Assembly (NCBI RefSeq): GCF_037971845.1
Contig: NZ_CP150227.1
Span: 6,937,615-7,001,614, forward strand
DNA length: 64,000 nt
From: Paenibacillus sp. FSL R5-0766
GTDB lineage: Bacteria; Bacillota; Bacilli; Paenibacillales; Paenibacillaceae
Direction: 5' to 3'
The translations under genes were made by a program, and so were the position numbers. Position 1 is the first letter of the stretch. Each line of letters begins with the position of its first letter. Of the stretch, positions 8,041-16,109 are shown piece after piece. The notes under the pieces were generated by a model. It worked only from the letters and a program-made list of their open reading frames with translations, had not been told where the DNA came from and made no database searches.

Positions 8041-8200
8041 AAAAAGAAATGTAACAAGATTTATATAACCAAACAGTCCAGCTAATTATTTGGACAATTT
8101 TTTCAAATATTTTCATATTATAAGAGGAAGCAACACTATATACCTTTCCATTGTAATACAATTCGAAAAGGTATAGTCATCTCAAACTTTTCCTTTACCA

Positions 8201-8680
8201 TCACTTGTGGTACGGTTCCCCCCGATTTATCTTCACCGCACGATAAATCTGCTCCACCAGCACCAGCCGCATTAACTGATGCGGCAGGGTCATGCGCCCG
8301 AAGCTCAAGCGCTGCTTCGCGCGGCGCAACACCTCATCGGAGAGCCCATGGCTTCCTCCGATGACAAACACGACATGGCTCGTCCCATACGTGCCGAGCT
8401 TGTCGATCTCCAATGCCAGCTCCTCGGAACTCCAGAGCTGGCCATCCAATGCGAGCGCGACAACATGCGCCTCGCTCTTCACATGCGCGAGGATGCGTTC
8501 GCCCTCGCGCTCTTTTACCGCCCGAACCTCAGCTTCGCTCAGTGTATCGGGCGCCTTTTCGTCTGCGACCTCGATCATCTGAAACTTGATGTACGGGGCG
8601 AGCCGCTTGGCATATTCCTGAATGCCCAGCGTGAGATACTTTTCCTTCAATTTGCCTACGCCAATAATCTGAATAAACAT
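8201..8680 (-). CDS. rlmH: 23S rRNA pseudouridine-1915 N3-methyltransferase RlmH
   Basis: The 159-aa SPOUT-family enzyme methylates m3-pseudouridine 1915 in helix 69 of 23S rRNA. Typical landmarks are the N-terminal [16 protein letters not shown], the SAM-binding knot segment [39 protein letters not shown] and the conserved end NRGEPYHK. The ATG start follows GGAGGAATGGATTGTT. In staphylococci the last codons of this gene are the integration site for SCC elements, and here the accessory island begins immediately after those codons. GC content rises sharply compared with the island. Confidence 0.96.
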   Translation of the reverse strand: MFIQIIGVGKLKEKYLTLGIQEYAKRLAPYIKFQMIEVADEKAPDTLSEAEVRAVKEREGERILAHVKSEAHVVALALDGQLWSSEELALEIDKLGTYGTSHVVFVIGGSHGLSDEVLRRAKQRLSFGRMTLPHQLMRLVLVEQIYRAVKINRGEPYHK

Positions 8681-8785
8681 AACAATCCATTCCTCCTAAA
8701 TTCTCTTGCAAGATATTCTATAGGTAAGATGCTTCATCGCATCGTTCATTCCAACTGTATTATACCTATACTACACATTTCTCCA

Positions 8786-8984
8786 AATTCTAACGAATCC
8801 CACTCACCTTATTGAGCCCTATTTCGGCTCCTTTAAAATCTAACGAATCTGAAACACGCTATCTCAGTCAAAACGAGCTTTCCCCACCTCTTTCGAGGCC
8901 TTTTCAGTAATGTAACGTGTCTACGATTCGTTAGATTTCAACCAGGCGGTGTTTGCCCCAAATAAGACGTCTCCGGTTCGTTAT
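8786..8984. repeat. Symmetric CTAACGAA element, copy 1
   Basis: Four short blocks occur at regular distances: CTAACGAA at 8790 and 8840 in direct orientation, then TTCGTTAG at 8927 and TTCGTTA at 8977 in inverted orientation. Start-to-start spacings are 50, 87 and 50 bp, so the whole is mirror-symmetric. Copy 2 at 14504-14705 has the same plan and partly similar sequence between blocks (CCAC.C.CCTTAT after the first block, AATCTAACGAATCTGA at the second). It lies in the gene-free stretch 8681-9365; no coding capacity is seen. It could be a non-autonomous mobile element or a structured intergenic repeat. Confidence 0.75.
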
Positions 8985-9242
8985 AGCAACTTGGCCAGCC
9001 AAGCCTCCATCCCTACCCACGTCGCTGTTACCCAACGTCACTTTTCTCCCATGCTCGGGCTCGGGCTTCGTTTTCTATTACCTACACACCTCGCACCCCT
9101 GCTACAACCTAGCTCACTCCCAACTCGGAACTCGGCATCTACCTACCTTAATCTTCTCTTACTCTCGCCTACTCCCCCGTCAGCCCCTACGACCCTCGCC
9201 CCAGTTCCACGCTACCTACTAACCACACCAATTCCCCACACA

Positions 9243-9279
9243 AAGCCAAAAAGAGCGCTCATCACGCTCTCCTTGGCTT
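9243..9279 (-). terminator. Hairpin downstream of the CxxH/CxxC gene
   Basis: On the minus strand AAGCCAA..AGAGCG pairs with CGCTCT..TTGGCTT around a 7-nt loop; the T-run lies inside the 3' arm. It is a probable terminator for the small gene at 9366-9533. Confidence 0.5.
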
Positions 9280-9365
9280 CTTGCTGTGATGTTCATACCG
9301 GATGGAAAGTCAGCCCGAAGCGCCACCTTAAGTCACGCCTCCGGCCATCTAAGTCCTACAGTACG

Positions 9366-9533
9366 CTAAACGACGAGAAATTCCGCATGCTGTTCGCACT
9401 CGGCGCATTTCGCAGGCGGGTCCCAGTCGGCAAATTCCGTCTCCTTCAGATCAACGATATCTGGAGCGTCCTCATACTCATCGACAAACATGTCAATGGC
9501 AATGTCCACGTGTTCTTTGCATACAACGTACAT
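9366..9533 (-). CDS. CxxH/CxxC small protein (BA_5709 / YyzF-like family)
   Basis: This is a 55-aa ORF. It begins MYVVCKEHVDIAIDMF and ends in a segment with CAEC, so it carries one CxxH (CKEH, residues 5-8) and one CxxC (CAEC, residues 43-46), a layout suited to a small zinc-binding protein. This matches the CxxH/CxxC family that sits near rlmH and htrA in many Bacillales. AAAGGAT lies about 8 nt upstream of the ATG. The acidic middle (DEYEDAPDIVDLKETEF) is family-like. Function unknown. The neighbouring gaps 8681-9365 and 9534-9881 hold no other gene that I can support. Confidence 0.75.
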   Translation of the reverse strand: MYVVCKEHVDIAIDMFVDEYEDAPDIVDLKETEFADWDPPAKCAECEQHAEFLVV

Positions 9534-9703
9534 CCGTTAAGCATCCTTTCTGTAACCAGCTATGTTCCCGATTCACAACCGCTTATCCCATTACAGGATA
9601 GCCACTTCTCAGTTCTATCACACCTGCCACCGAAAAGAAACCCCCAGCCCTAATTTATCGTGCCCAACCTCCACCAAACCTCTCCATTCGCCGTAAAAGA
9701 ACA

Positions 9704-9751
9704 CAAAAAGCATTCTTCCCGATACCTCCACGGTACCACGAAAAGAATGCT
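9704..9751 (-). terminator. Terminator of the coiled-coil lipoprotein gene
   Basis: The 9-bp perfect stem AGCATTCTT / AAGAATGCT (9709-9717 and 9743-9751) is followed by TTTTTG on the minus strand, 130 bp downstream of the lipoprotein stop codon. Confidence 0.65.
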
Positions 9752-9881
9752 CCTGTAACAGCAACAATCACTTCACATAGCGAATGAATCCTGCGCCTAC
9801 ACCTGAATTGCGAAAACAGATTTACGTATTCCCCTATTCTGTTCCATTCCATTCTAGGAATAGCCTCTAACCCATACTCTT

Positions 9882-10406
9882 TTAATTCAATCCTGACTGC
9901 GCCTTCGTCAACAGCTTCCCGCCTTGAAAAGCAATAACAGCATTAGCACCGTTGCCGGCTGTGCCTTTATAGTTGTACACCACCATATTCTCCGCTTCAC
10001 TCAGCGCTTCACCTTCGCCGCCGAGGATCTCGATGACATCTCCCACCGACATGCCAACCTCAAGCTTCTCATACTGGGCAAAGGTAATCAGCACCCCATC
10101 GCCTTTCCCCGCCGATCCGTTGTTTCCCGATGTTACAGGCGTTTGGCCACCAGCCTCACCTACCGCAATCACATTTGTACTCAACTCATTCAACTTGGTC
10201 TCAAGTGCTGCGATCTTTTGCTCCTGCTCAACGCTCTTGGCTCCCTGCTCCACCAGTTTCTTCTCAAGCCCTGCAATCTTCTCTTGCAGAGCACTCGTAT
10301 CTACAGATGCTCCTGTCGTAGCTACCTCAGACCCACAGGCGGACAACATAAATAGGGACAGAGCCAAACTCGTTCCCCCAAGCATCTTTTTCTTCAAATG
10401 TTTCAT
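9882..10406 (-). CDS. Coiled-coil lipoprotein with C-terminal SmpA/BLIP-like domain
   Basis: The 174-aa protein has an N-terminal signal with the lipobox LSAC (cysteine near residue 24), so it should be diacylglyceryl-modified and anchored on the outer face of the membrane. Residues about 38-75 (LQEKIAGLEKKLVEQ onward) form a heptad coiled coil. After a Gly/Ser-rich linker comes a domain with YEKLEVGMSVGDVIEILGGEGE and VVYNYKG, the pattern of the SmpA/OmlA/BLIP fold used for protein-protein contacts. The start is the ATG at 10406, which has AAGGGG 7 nt upstream; a TTG lies one codon before it. It is monocistronic with its own terminator and downstream of htrA. Ligand unknown. Confidence 0.75.
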   Translation of the reverse strand: MKHLKKKMLGGTSLALSLFMLSACGSEVATTGASVDTSALQEKIAGLEKKLVEQGAKSVEQEQKIAALETKLNELSTNVIAVGEAGGQTPVTSGNNGSAGKGDGVLITFAQYEKLEVGMSVGDVIEILGGEGEALSEAENMVVYNYKGTAGNGANAVIAFQGGKLLTKAQSGLN

Positions 10407-10612
10407 CAAAATACCCCTTCCATTCTGAAATAAAATCAGATCGACAAACAGATGTTATTGCATCAGCGACCGTCTCCAACATATTGACATCAGTTTACCA
10501 CAGCCCTAGTCTTATGTATCTGCTCCTTTGGCTCCGGGTCTAACTGATCATGAGAATATAAAATGGTTGATCTACTCATTTACTGTCGAACGAGCACGTC
10601 CACCCATAACAA

Positions 10613-10647
10613 CTAAAAAAGAGTGGTCAGTTAATCTGATCACTCTT
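10613..10647 (-). terminator. Terminator of htrA
   Basis: The stem AAGAGTG.TCAG / CTGA.CACTCTT (10619-10647) is followed by TTTTTTAG on the minus strand, 57 bp after the htrA stop. Confidence 0.8.
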
Positions 10648-10703
10648 CTAGCATTCCCTATTTCAATCCACGCAACATTATGGGCTCGCTCGTTGATCTT
10701 CCC

Positions 10704-11972
10704 TTACTCCGGTTTATCCGTCAGCTTCACTGATACCTTCTCAGCTTTGCCATCCCGGTAGAAGGTCACTTCAATCGTATCCCCAATCTTCTTCTCATCG
10801 TACAGATATTTCCGCAGATCCAGCGTGGAGGTAATTTTTTGCCCGTCAAATTCCGTAATGACATCATTCAGCTTCATGCCCGCATCAGATGCCGGACCGG
10901 ATGCTTCCAACACAACCACACCGCTGTCCACATGAGATGGCAGCTTCAGATCCTTGCGCTGCTCGTCATCCAGTGGGGCATAAGGGTTGCTCAGATCGAC
11001 CGTGTACACGCCCAGGTATGGACGAGATACTTTGCCGTTCAGTAGCAGAGAATCGACCGTTCTCATCACTTCATTCATCGGAATCGCGAAGCCGAGACCT
11101 TCAACGCCCGTATCCGAGATCTTCATCGTGTTAATGCCGACCACTTTACCATTAAGATCGACTAACGCACCGCCGCTATTGCCTTCGTTAATGGCCGCAT
11201 CCGTCTGGATCACGTTTTGCTCCCAGTCGTATACTCCGTCCTGATTAATTGATACAGGCAGAATACGATCCGTGTAACTGACTATACCGGATGTCAGCGT
11301 ACCGCCCAGACCAAGTGGGTTCCCGATCGCCAGCACCGTTTGACCGCGCTGAAGTTTGCTGGAATCACCGATCTCCGCGACTGCACCCAGCCCTTTATCT
11401 TCTGCGGATAGTACAGCAATGTCACTTACACGGTCTTTACCGACCAGCTTCGCTTTGTGTGTCTCCCCATCTACGGTCACAATCTCCAGATCACTTGCAC
11501 CCTCCACGACGTGGTGGTTGGTCATGATGTAGGCCTTGCCATCTTCCTTTTTGAAAATGACCCCTGAGCCCAGCGCCGAATCTTCCATCGACAGACTGCT
11601 ACCCGTTTTATGGTTCACAATGCTCACCACAGAAGGACGAACGTGGGCTGCTGCCTGGATAATCCGATCGTATGGATCAGCTGTCTGTGCACCGCCTCCA
11701 CCACCATTACCCGTAGCATTAGCCAGCGGTAACGAAGCGGGCTGTGTGATGAAGCTAAACAGCAGGACGGTCACGATGGAGCTGATCACCGAGCTAATCA
11801 CAGCTACCTTCACAGTGGAACTGATTCCCGTACGCGATCTGCGTGGATTGCTCCAGCGGTCACGTCCACGTGCTCTGCCTCCAGGGCGGATGATCTGAAG
11901 TTTGCCTTTCTGTTCAGGTTCGGCGCGTCTTGATACTTTGGTTGAATAAAAATCGTCTCCAAACAATCCCAT
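10704..11972 (-). CDS. htrA: HtrA/DegP-like membrane-anchored serine protease
   Basis: This 422-aa HtrA-type quality-control protease degrades or refolds damaged exported proteins. Layout: Arg-rich cytoplasmic N-terminus, one membrane segment (VKVAVISSVISSIVTVLLF, about 55-75), a Gly-rich linker, a trypsin-like domain with the triad H154 (TNHHVV), D184 (SDIAVL) and S266 (GNSGGAL), then a C-terminal PDZ domain (SGVVVLEASGPASDAGM). I start at the ATG at 11972 because GGGGAGAGG lies 8 nt upstream; an ATG 33 bp further up lacks this. The B. subtilis equivalent next to the wal operon is HtrC/YyxA. The adjacent WalRK genes suggest a cell-envelope stress role. Confidence 0.93.
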   Translation of the reverse strand: MGLFGDDFYSTKVSRRAEPEQKGKLQIIRPGGRARGRDRWSNPRRSRTGISSTVKVAVISSVISSIVTVLLFSFITQPASLPLANATGNGGGGGAQTADPYDRIIQAAAHVRPSVVSIVNHKTGSSLSMEDSALGSGVIFKKEDGKAYIMTNHHVVEGASDLEIVTVDGETHKAKLVGKDRVSDIAVLSAEDKGLGAVAEIGDSSKLQRGQTVLAIGNPLGLGGTLTSGIVSYTDRILPVSINQDGVYDWEQNVIQTDAAINEGNSGGALVDLNGKVVGINTMKISDTGVEGLGFAIPMNEVMRTVDSLLLNGKVSRPYLGVYTVDLSNPYAPLDDEQRKDLKLPSHVDSGVVVLEASGPASDAGMKLNDVITEFDGQKITSTLDLRKYLYDEKKIGDTIEVTFYRDGKAEKVSVKLTDKPE

Positions 11973-12687
11973 CGTGATCCTCTCCCCTTCGTTGTCACGC
12001 ATCAAGACCCTGACTGCCGCCTAAGTTGTCGCATGTTCAACGATGGAGTTCTCACATACACCACTCCGCCAACAGACGAACCTTCCGATCGCTGTTACTC
12101 ACAAATTTTTTTGATCCCCTCTTCCAAGGTAAAAATTTGTTCCTAAAGGCGAACACTCTGTTTCTTCAGGTTTCTTCTGTCGTCTTCGTTACGTGAAGAC
12201 TCCAACGGTTTCCCATGCTTTTTTGCATTTTTATAAAATGGTCTTGCATATCGCCGCATCCCCGCATCAAATCAAGATACAGCGTCTATGTACAACAGAA
12301 CGGACACGCCATTCTGTCAGTGACTCTATCAATCATGCTCTCGCATTCTATGACATGCCATTTCACACGCAAAACAGCCAAAATCACAATGCTCCTCATA
12401 TACTAAACACGTCAAATCACAAAAAGTTGCATATTTACGAAAATTAAAGCAAATTTCCGCTATAACGCGCTTAACAATAAAGGTCCATAGTATCTATCAC
12501 CACAAAATCCGGTCCGCTAAGCGCCATTTTTGCAAATTTGAAGAACTTTTTCACCCCTGCATAGTCACAGGTTCAGCATACACGTCTCATCACACAAATG
12601 TTAGCGGCAAAAAGAGGAATGTTTTCCATCAAGCCTGACTACAATAATAGTAAAAGACAATTCGAAGCTTCATAGAGGAGGATATAT
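11973..12687. other. Long intergenic region between htrA and a divergent small gene
   Basis: About 700 bp with no convincing ORF and no clear structured RNA. It must hold the promoters of htrA (minus) and of the small plus-strand gene at 12688. The sequence is AT-rich from 12,360 to 12,560 with several A/T runs. I see no repeat or terminator in it. Confidence 0.4.
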
Positions 12688-12900
12688 ATGGATCGCTCGC
12701 GTACACTCACAGCCATGGATGAAGTTCATATGGCGGCCAAGCTGGCCGATCTCAAGGAAGAACACTATCGCAACACCCTTGCACTCAGTACCATCATTGA
12801 ACTGCTTATCGATAAAGGCATCCTAACCCGCGAGGAAGTCGAGCGCAAAGCCGCCGAACTGGACAGCTTTATGGCTCACCCACCCTATCCCATGGCGTAG
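12688..12900 (+). CDS. Small hypothetical protein, convergent with yycJ
   Basis: The 70-aa ORF has an excellent Shine-Dalgarno sequence (GGAGGATATAT before the ATG). The middle, NTLALSTIIELLIDKGILTREEVERKAAEL, reads as two amphipathic helices of the kind seen in short helper or oligomerisation domains. No membrane segment. The last 32 bp overlap the 3' end of yycJ on the other strand. It is the only plus-strand gene among the wal genes. Family not recognised. Confidence 0.6.
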   Translation: MDRSRTLTAMDEVHMAAKLADLKEEHYRNTLALSTIIELLIDKGILTREEVERKAAELDSFMAHPPYPMA

Positions 12901-13675
12901 GACGGTCGTAATACGTATCACAGAGTTTGAACTCATGATCCCGATAAAAGCATCCACGGCTCTCCATTGCGTCGCGCACCGACATTTTCGCCAAGTCCAT
13001 CATATTATGATCTCGGCTAAGATGTGCCAGATACGTGCGCTTGATGCGTCCGTTCATCAGTTCACTAAGCGCTGCCCCTGCCGCTTCGTTCGACAAATGC
13101 CCAATGTCGCTCAAAATCCGGCGCTTGGTGTTCCATGGATAACGCCCCATACGCAACAATTCGACATCATGATTCGCCTCCAGCACCAGCACGTCAGAAT
13201 CGGAAATCGCTTCGCGAACCTTGTCGCTCATGTACCCGAGATCCGTTGCAACAGATAGCTTCTCCGTGCCATCATCGAATGTGTACCCTACCGGCTCAGC
13301 TGCATCATGTGAGATCCCGAAGGATTCCACGCGCAGTGACCCAAAATCATGCTTTTCACCCGTCTCAAATACCCTCCGGTTTTCCTCTGGAATCGCCCCA
13401 ACCGACTTCTCCAGTGCCGCCCACGTATTGAGATTCGCGTAGATTGGTAAATTATATTTCCGAGACATCGCGCCTAGTCCTTTAATGTGATCGGAATGTT
13501 CATGTGTAACCAGAATCCCGTCCAATTCTGCCCCAGAAATCTCCCTTTCCTGAAACAGTGCATCCAATCGCTTCGCACTAAGACCCGCGTCAATCATGAG
13601 AGAGGTGCCCCCATGCTGTATGACTGTGGCATTACCTGTCGAACCGCTGGATAACACGGTAAAATATATCCCCAT
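12869..13675 (-). CDS. yycJ: Metallo-beta-lactamase-fold hydrolase YycJ/WalJ
   Basis: The 268-aa MBL-fold protein has the metal motif THEHSDHIKGL, the start TVLSSGSTGNATVIQ and the later metal ligands in ATDLGYMS and SDIGHLSNEAAG. In Bacillus and Staphylococcus YycJ is encoded at the end of the WalRK operon and is linked to cell division/replication coordination and DNA repair, probably as a nuclease. It follows yycI by 6 bp, so it is co-transcribed. Residue pattern and length are ordinary for the family. Confidence 0.93.
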   Translation of the reverse strand: MGIYFTVLSSGSTGNATVIQHGGTSLMIDAGLSAKRLDALFQEREISGAELDGILVTHEHSDHIKGLGAMSRKYNLPIYANLNTWAALEKSVGAIPEENRRVFETGEKHDFGSLRVESFGISHDAAEPVGYTFDDGTEKLSVATDLGYMSDKVREAISDSDVLVLEANHDVELLRMGRYPWNTKRRILSDIGHLSNEAAGAALSELMNGRIKRTYLAHLSRDHNMMDLAKMSVRDAMESRGCFYRDHEFKLCDTYYDRPTPWDRVGEP

Positions 13676-13681
13676 AACGCA

Positions 13682-14425
13682 TTACTCCCCTGGTTTGTCT
13701 GTCTTGGGACTGAATACATCCCCACTGATGCCCTGCACGTACAACACTTCGCCACTTTCCAGCACGAACCGCCATGCCGGCATCGCTACCTGTATATCTG
13801 AATTGAACAACTGGCCGTAATAGCCTAGCTGAATATCTTTGACAATTGCATCATTTGGCAAAAAGTTCTCGATCAGCGTTCCCAGCGCCTTCGACGCCGG
13901 AAGCACCTGCTGATCGCTCTCCTCTGCGGTTGTAATCCGCACTGGAGTTTGACGGTAACCCGTTATTTTCTGGTCGCTGTAGAATAGCTCCAGACTCACA
14001 TTGAAGAGCGGCCATTTGCCATCCACCAGTGGGTGAAGCACAAAAGCCCCATCCTCGGCCATCAGCTGATCCAGCCGGTATGTCCCAATCTGTGGAATCT
14101 CACGCTGCAATGCATCTTCCAGTTCACTCTGCGAGAAGATCAACTTGCTATCTACAGGCTGTTCCAGTTCCATATCCACGCCAGCCTTGTCCTCTTCAAT
14201 GAACTCATAGGACAACTTTGGCAGCTTCGGCGTTTCATTCGGAATCGGAGCCAGCACCTGGATGCCCTTCTCCTCCATAGCCTGCTGTGTATTATCTGCC
14301 AGTGAGGTGAAGTCCAGATTGGCTCCGGCCGTCTCTCGCGCATCCATCCAGATCTGGTATCCCAGCACCAGATTGAGCAGCAAAAAGGCATAGATCAACA
14401 CATTTTTCGCCCGTCCCCAATCCAA
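13682..14425 (-). CDS. yycI: WalK regulator YycI
   Basis: The 247-aa protein has one N-terminal membrane helix (VLIYAFLLLNLVLGYQIW) and an extracytoplasmic domain of the two-component regulatory YycI type. In B. subtilis YycI pairs with YycH through the membrane helices and restrains the WalK kinase. The start is TTG at 14425 behind AGGGGGGAATG. Unlike the usual tight yycH-yycI junction, about 400 bp containing a repeat element separate it from yycH here; it remains closely coupled to yycJ downstream. Confidence 0.9.
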   Translation of the reverse strand: MDWGRAKNVLIYAFLLLNLVLGYQIWMDARETAGANLDFTSLADNTQQAMEEKGIQVLAPIPNETPKLPKLSYEFIEEDKAGVDMELEQPVDSKLIFSQSELEDALQREIPQIGTYRLDQLMAEDGAFVLHPLVDGKWPLFNVSLELFYSDQKITGYRQTPVRITTAEESDQQVLPASKALGTLIENFLPNDAIVKDIQLGYYGQLFNSDIQVAMPAWRFVLESGEVLYVQGISGDVFSPKTDKPGE

Positions 14426-14503
14426 AACATTCCCCCCTAACTTAGCTGGCTAAAATACTTTCAAACACTCTTGGGAAATTGATCTCTATCCACGTTAGCG
14501 CTG

Positions 14504-14705
14504 CTCGCTAACGAACTCCACGCGCCTTATATGCTCCATTTTCCGCAAGTTTGTAATCTAACGAATCTGAGAGAAGTTATTTCTAACATTTGTAGCCCGT
14601 TCCATCGGTTTTCACTCGTTTTCTGCCGGAATAACGTCGCTGAGGTTCGTTAGATTTTGCATTCTAGGCTAATTCGGCATTTAAGGCGTGCCAGATTCCT
14701 TAGCC
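14504..14705. repeat. Symmetric CTAACGAA element, copy 2 (between yycH and yycI)
   Basis: CTAACGAA occurs at 14508 and 14558, then the inverted blocks TTCGTTAG at 14646 and TTCCTTAG at 14696. Start-to-start spacings of 50, 88 and 50 bp match copy 1 at 8786 almost exactly, while the sequence between blocks has largely diverged. A small perfect hairpin (GTTAGCG/CGCTAAC, about 14494-14512) overlaps its left edge. It occupies the middle of the 403-bp gap in the wal operon; the rest of that gap has no gene. A larger imperfect hairpin (ACCAAA..TTTGGT, about 14760-14815) precedes the yycH stop side without a U-tract. Confidence 0.75.
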
Positions 14706-14828
14706 ATTAGCCTGCTGCCCAAGGAACCTATCATCCCCCTTAGGCAGTTCACATCTTTAGACCAAAAGGTTATTCTGTACGCGTAATAATAAAATACAGC
14801 TACTCTTTGGTTCAAAGACTATAACCTA

Positions 14829-16109
14829 TCAAGATACGGTAGTTTCCTCACCATTTCCGAATCGGATCACCCATACCGGAATCAGCTTTAGTCCGTCCTC
14901 AATCGAAGAAGGACGATAAGCCGGGTACACGTCCACAACCTGGCGATTCTCACCTGCGACCTTTTTAATAAGAGCCTTCAGCTTGTCTCCGCCAGGCAAT
15001 TTGACCGATTTCTTCGTCTCTGCACCTTCGTTCAGGTATTCCAGCGATCGTTCATAACTGGATACCGTCTCCTGCTGCATCTCCATGCTGATCGTCCCAA
15101 AGCGGAACTGCATGGAATCCATAATTGGATAGCTGCCGTAATACTGCTGGAATTCAAGCCGCGTCTTGCTGTCGGCGGTCTCCAGCATCATGCGCGAACG
15201 GCCTTTCCAGCCACCATGCTGATTTACAAAATCAACCGCAGACAGCGCATCCTTCGCGGGATCAATCTGTCCCGCAGGCGGTGCCGCCGGATCAGTGTAA
15301 CTGATCCAGCGCTGTTCCTGTTTTACCTGCAGACTACGCTTACTATCCGTATAGATCTCCGATCCATCTTTTTCCCGGATGTTCCGGGTCATGCTTGGAT
15401 CAAAAAACAGACTGCGCTGCATCTGCTCAACAGTGAACTGACCTGTTGGCACATCCGCCTCAATCGTCTCCAGAGCTTCCGCCGGGATATAATACCCGCC
15501 ATCCATCAAGGTATATGGCGTCCAGTTCGTACCAAAATCAACATGCTGCTGCACGTCTTGCACTGTCAGGTCTGCCTGCGTTGCTTCGTATACCACGTCT
15601 CCCTTGGCGCTGAAGAACAGCGCATGGGCCTTCGTTTCATTTTTGGACGTATAGATCGAGATTCGGTTAATGGTCTCCCCTTGGAACAAGGAATCCGTCC
15701 CAAGCCTCATCACCCGCTGTAACAATGCTACGGGAATACCTTCTTTGAACGATAGCTCAAACCCAGGGTTCTCCTTGCGAATCTGATCCCAGTTCACCGA
15801 TTGCACACTGCGGCGCTGAAAATCATCGAACGCACGCCCCTGTAACCTTGAATAGATCAACTGATAGAACGTATTGCCAGGGTAAAACACCGTATGTTTA
15901 TCCTCACCCAGATGAATAACCATCTGATCGGGGAAGATCAATTCTTCAATATTACGTTCCTGACCCATATTTTCCGTCTTCACATAGTTCGTCTCTGACG
16001 TCACAATGGAATCTCCGCCTCCGGGCAAACGGTAGATCAGAAAATAACTCTGAACCAGACTGGCTACAACAAGGGCAGCAAGCACCAAGGATTTAATCCG
16101 TTCCTTCAC
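14829..16109 (-). CDS. yycH: WalK regulator YycH
   Basis: The 426-aa protein has an N-terminal membrane helix (IKSLVLAALVVASLVQSYFLIYRL) and a large extracytoplasmic YycH domain. In Bacillus and Staphylococcus YycH contacts WalK and YycI to tune kinase activity at the membrane. I choose the GTG at 16109: GAGAAAGGGGGTGAGCACC directly precedes it, whereas the ATG at 16130 lacks a ribosome-binding site. The gene overlaps the end of walK by 17 nt. It was identified mainly by position, topology and size. Confidence 0.9.
   Translation of the reverse strand: MKERIKSLVLAALVVASLVQSYFLIYRLPGGGDSIVTSETNYVKTENMGQERNIEELIFPDQMVIHLGEDKHTVFYPGNTFYQLIYSRLQGRAFDDFQRRSVQSVNWDQIRKENPGFELSFKEGIPVALLQRVMRLGTDSLFQGETINRISIYTSKNETKAHALFFSAKGDVVYEATQADLTVQDVQQHVDFGTNWTPYTLMDGGYYIPAEALETIEADVPTGQFTVEQMQRSLFFDPSMTRNIREKDGSEIYTDSKRSLQVKQEQRWISYTDPAAPPAGQIDPAKDALSAVDFVNQHGGWKGRSRMMLETADSKTRLEFQQYYGSYPIMDSMQFRFGTISMEMQQETVSSYERSLEYLNEGAETKKSVKLPGGDKLKALIKKVAGENRQVVDVYPAYRPSSIEDGLKLIPVWVIRFGNGEETTVS

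Noticed and set aside
8143..8180. Hairpin ATACCTTT..AAAGGTAT after rlmH as a terminator
   Set aside because: The stem is real but no U-tract follows on either strand, so it was not listed as a terminator.
3066..8200. Complete SCC-like or transposon element
   Set aside because: No ccr recombinase, integrase, transposase or direct repeat was found, so only an accessory island is claimed.
8279..8815. 178-aa plus-strand frame opposite rlmH
   Set aside because: It is a shadow of the well-conserved rlmH gene, has no convincing ribosome-binding site and resembles no known family.
8949..9653. 234-aa plus-strand frame in the gap after rlmH
   Set aside because: Pro/Leu/Ser-rich low-quality sequence; it covers the CxxH/CxxC gene on the other strand and part of the repeat element, and has no ribosome-binding site.
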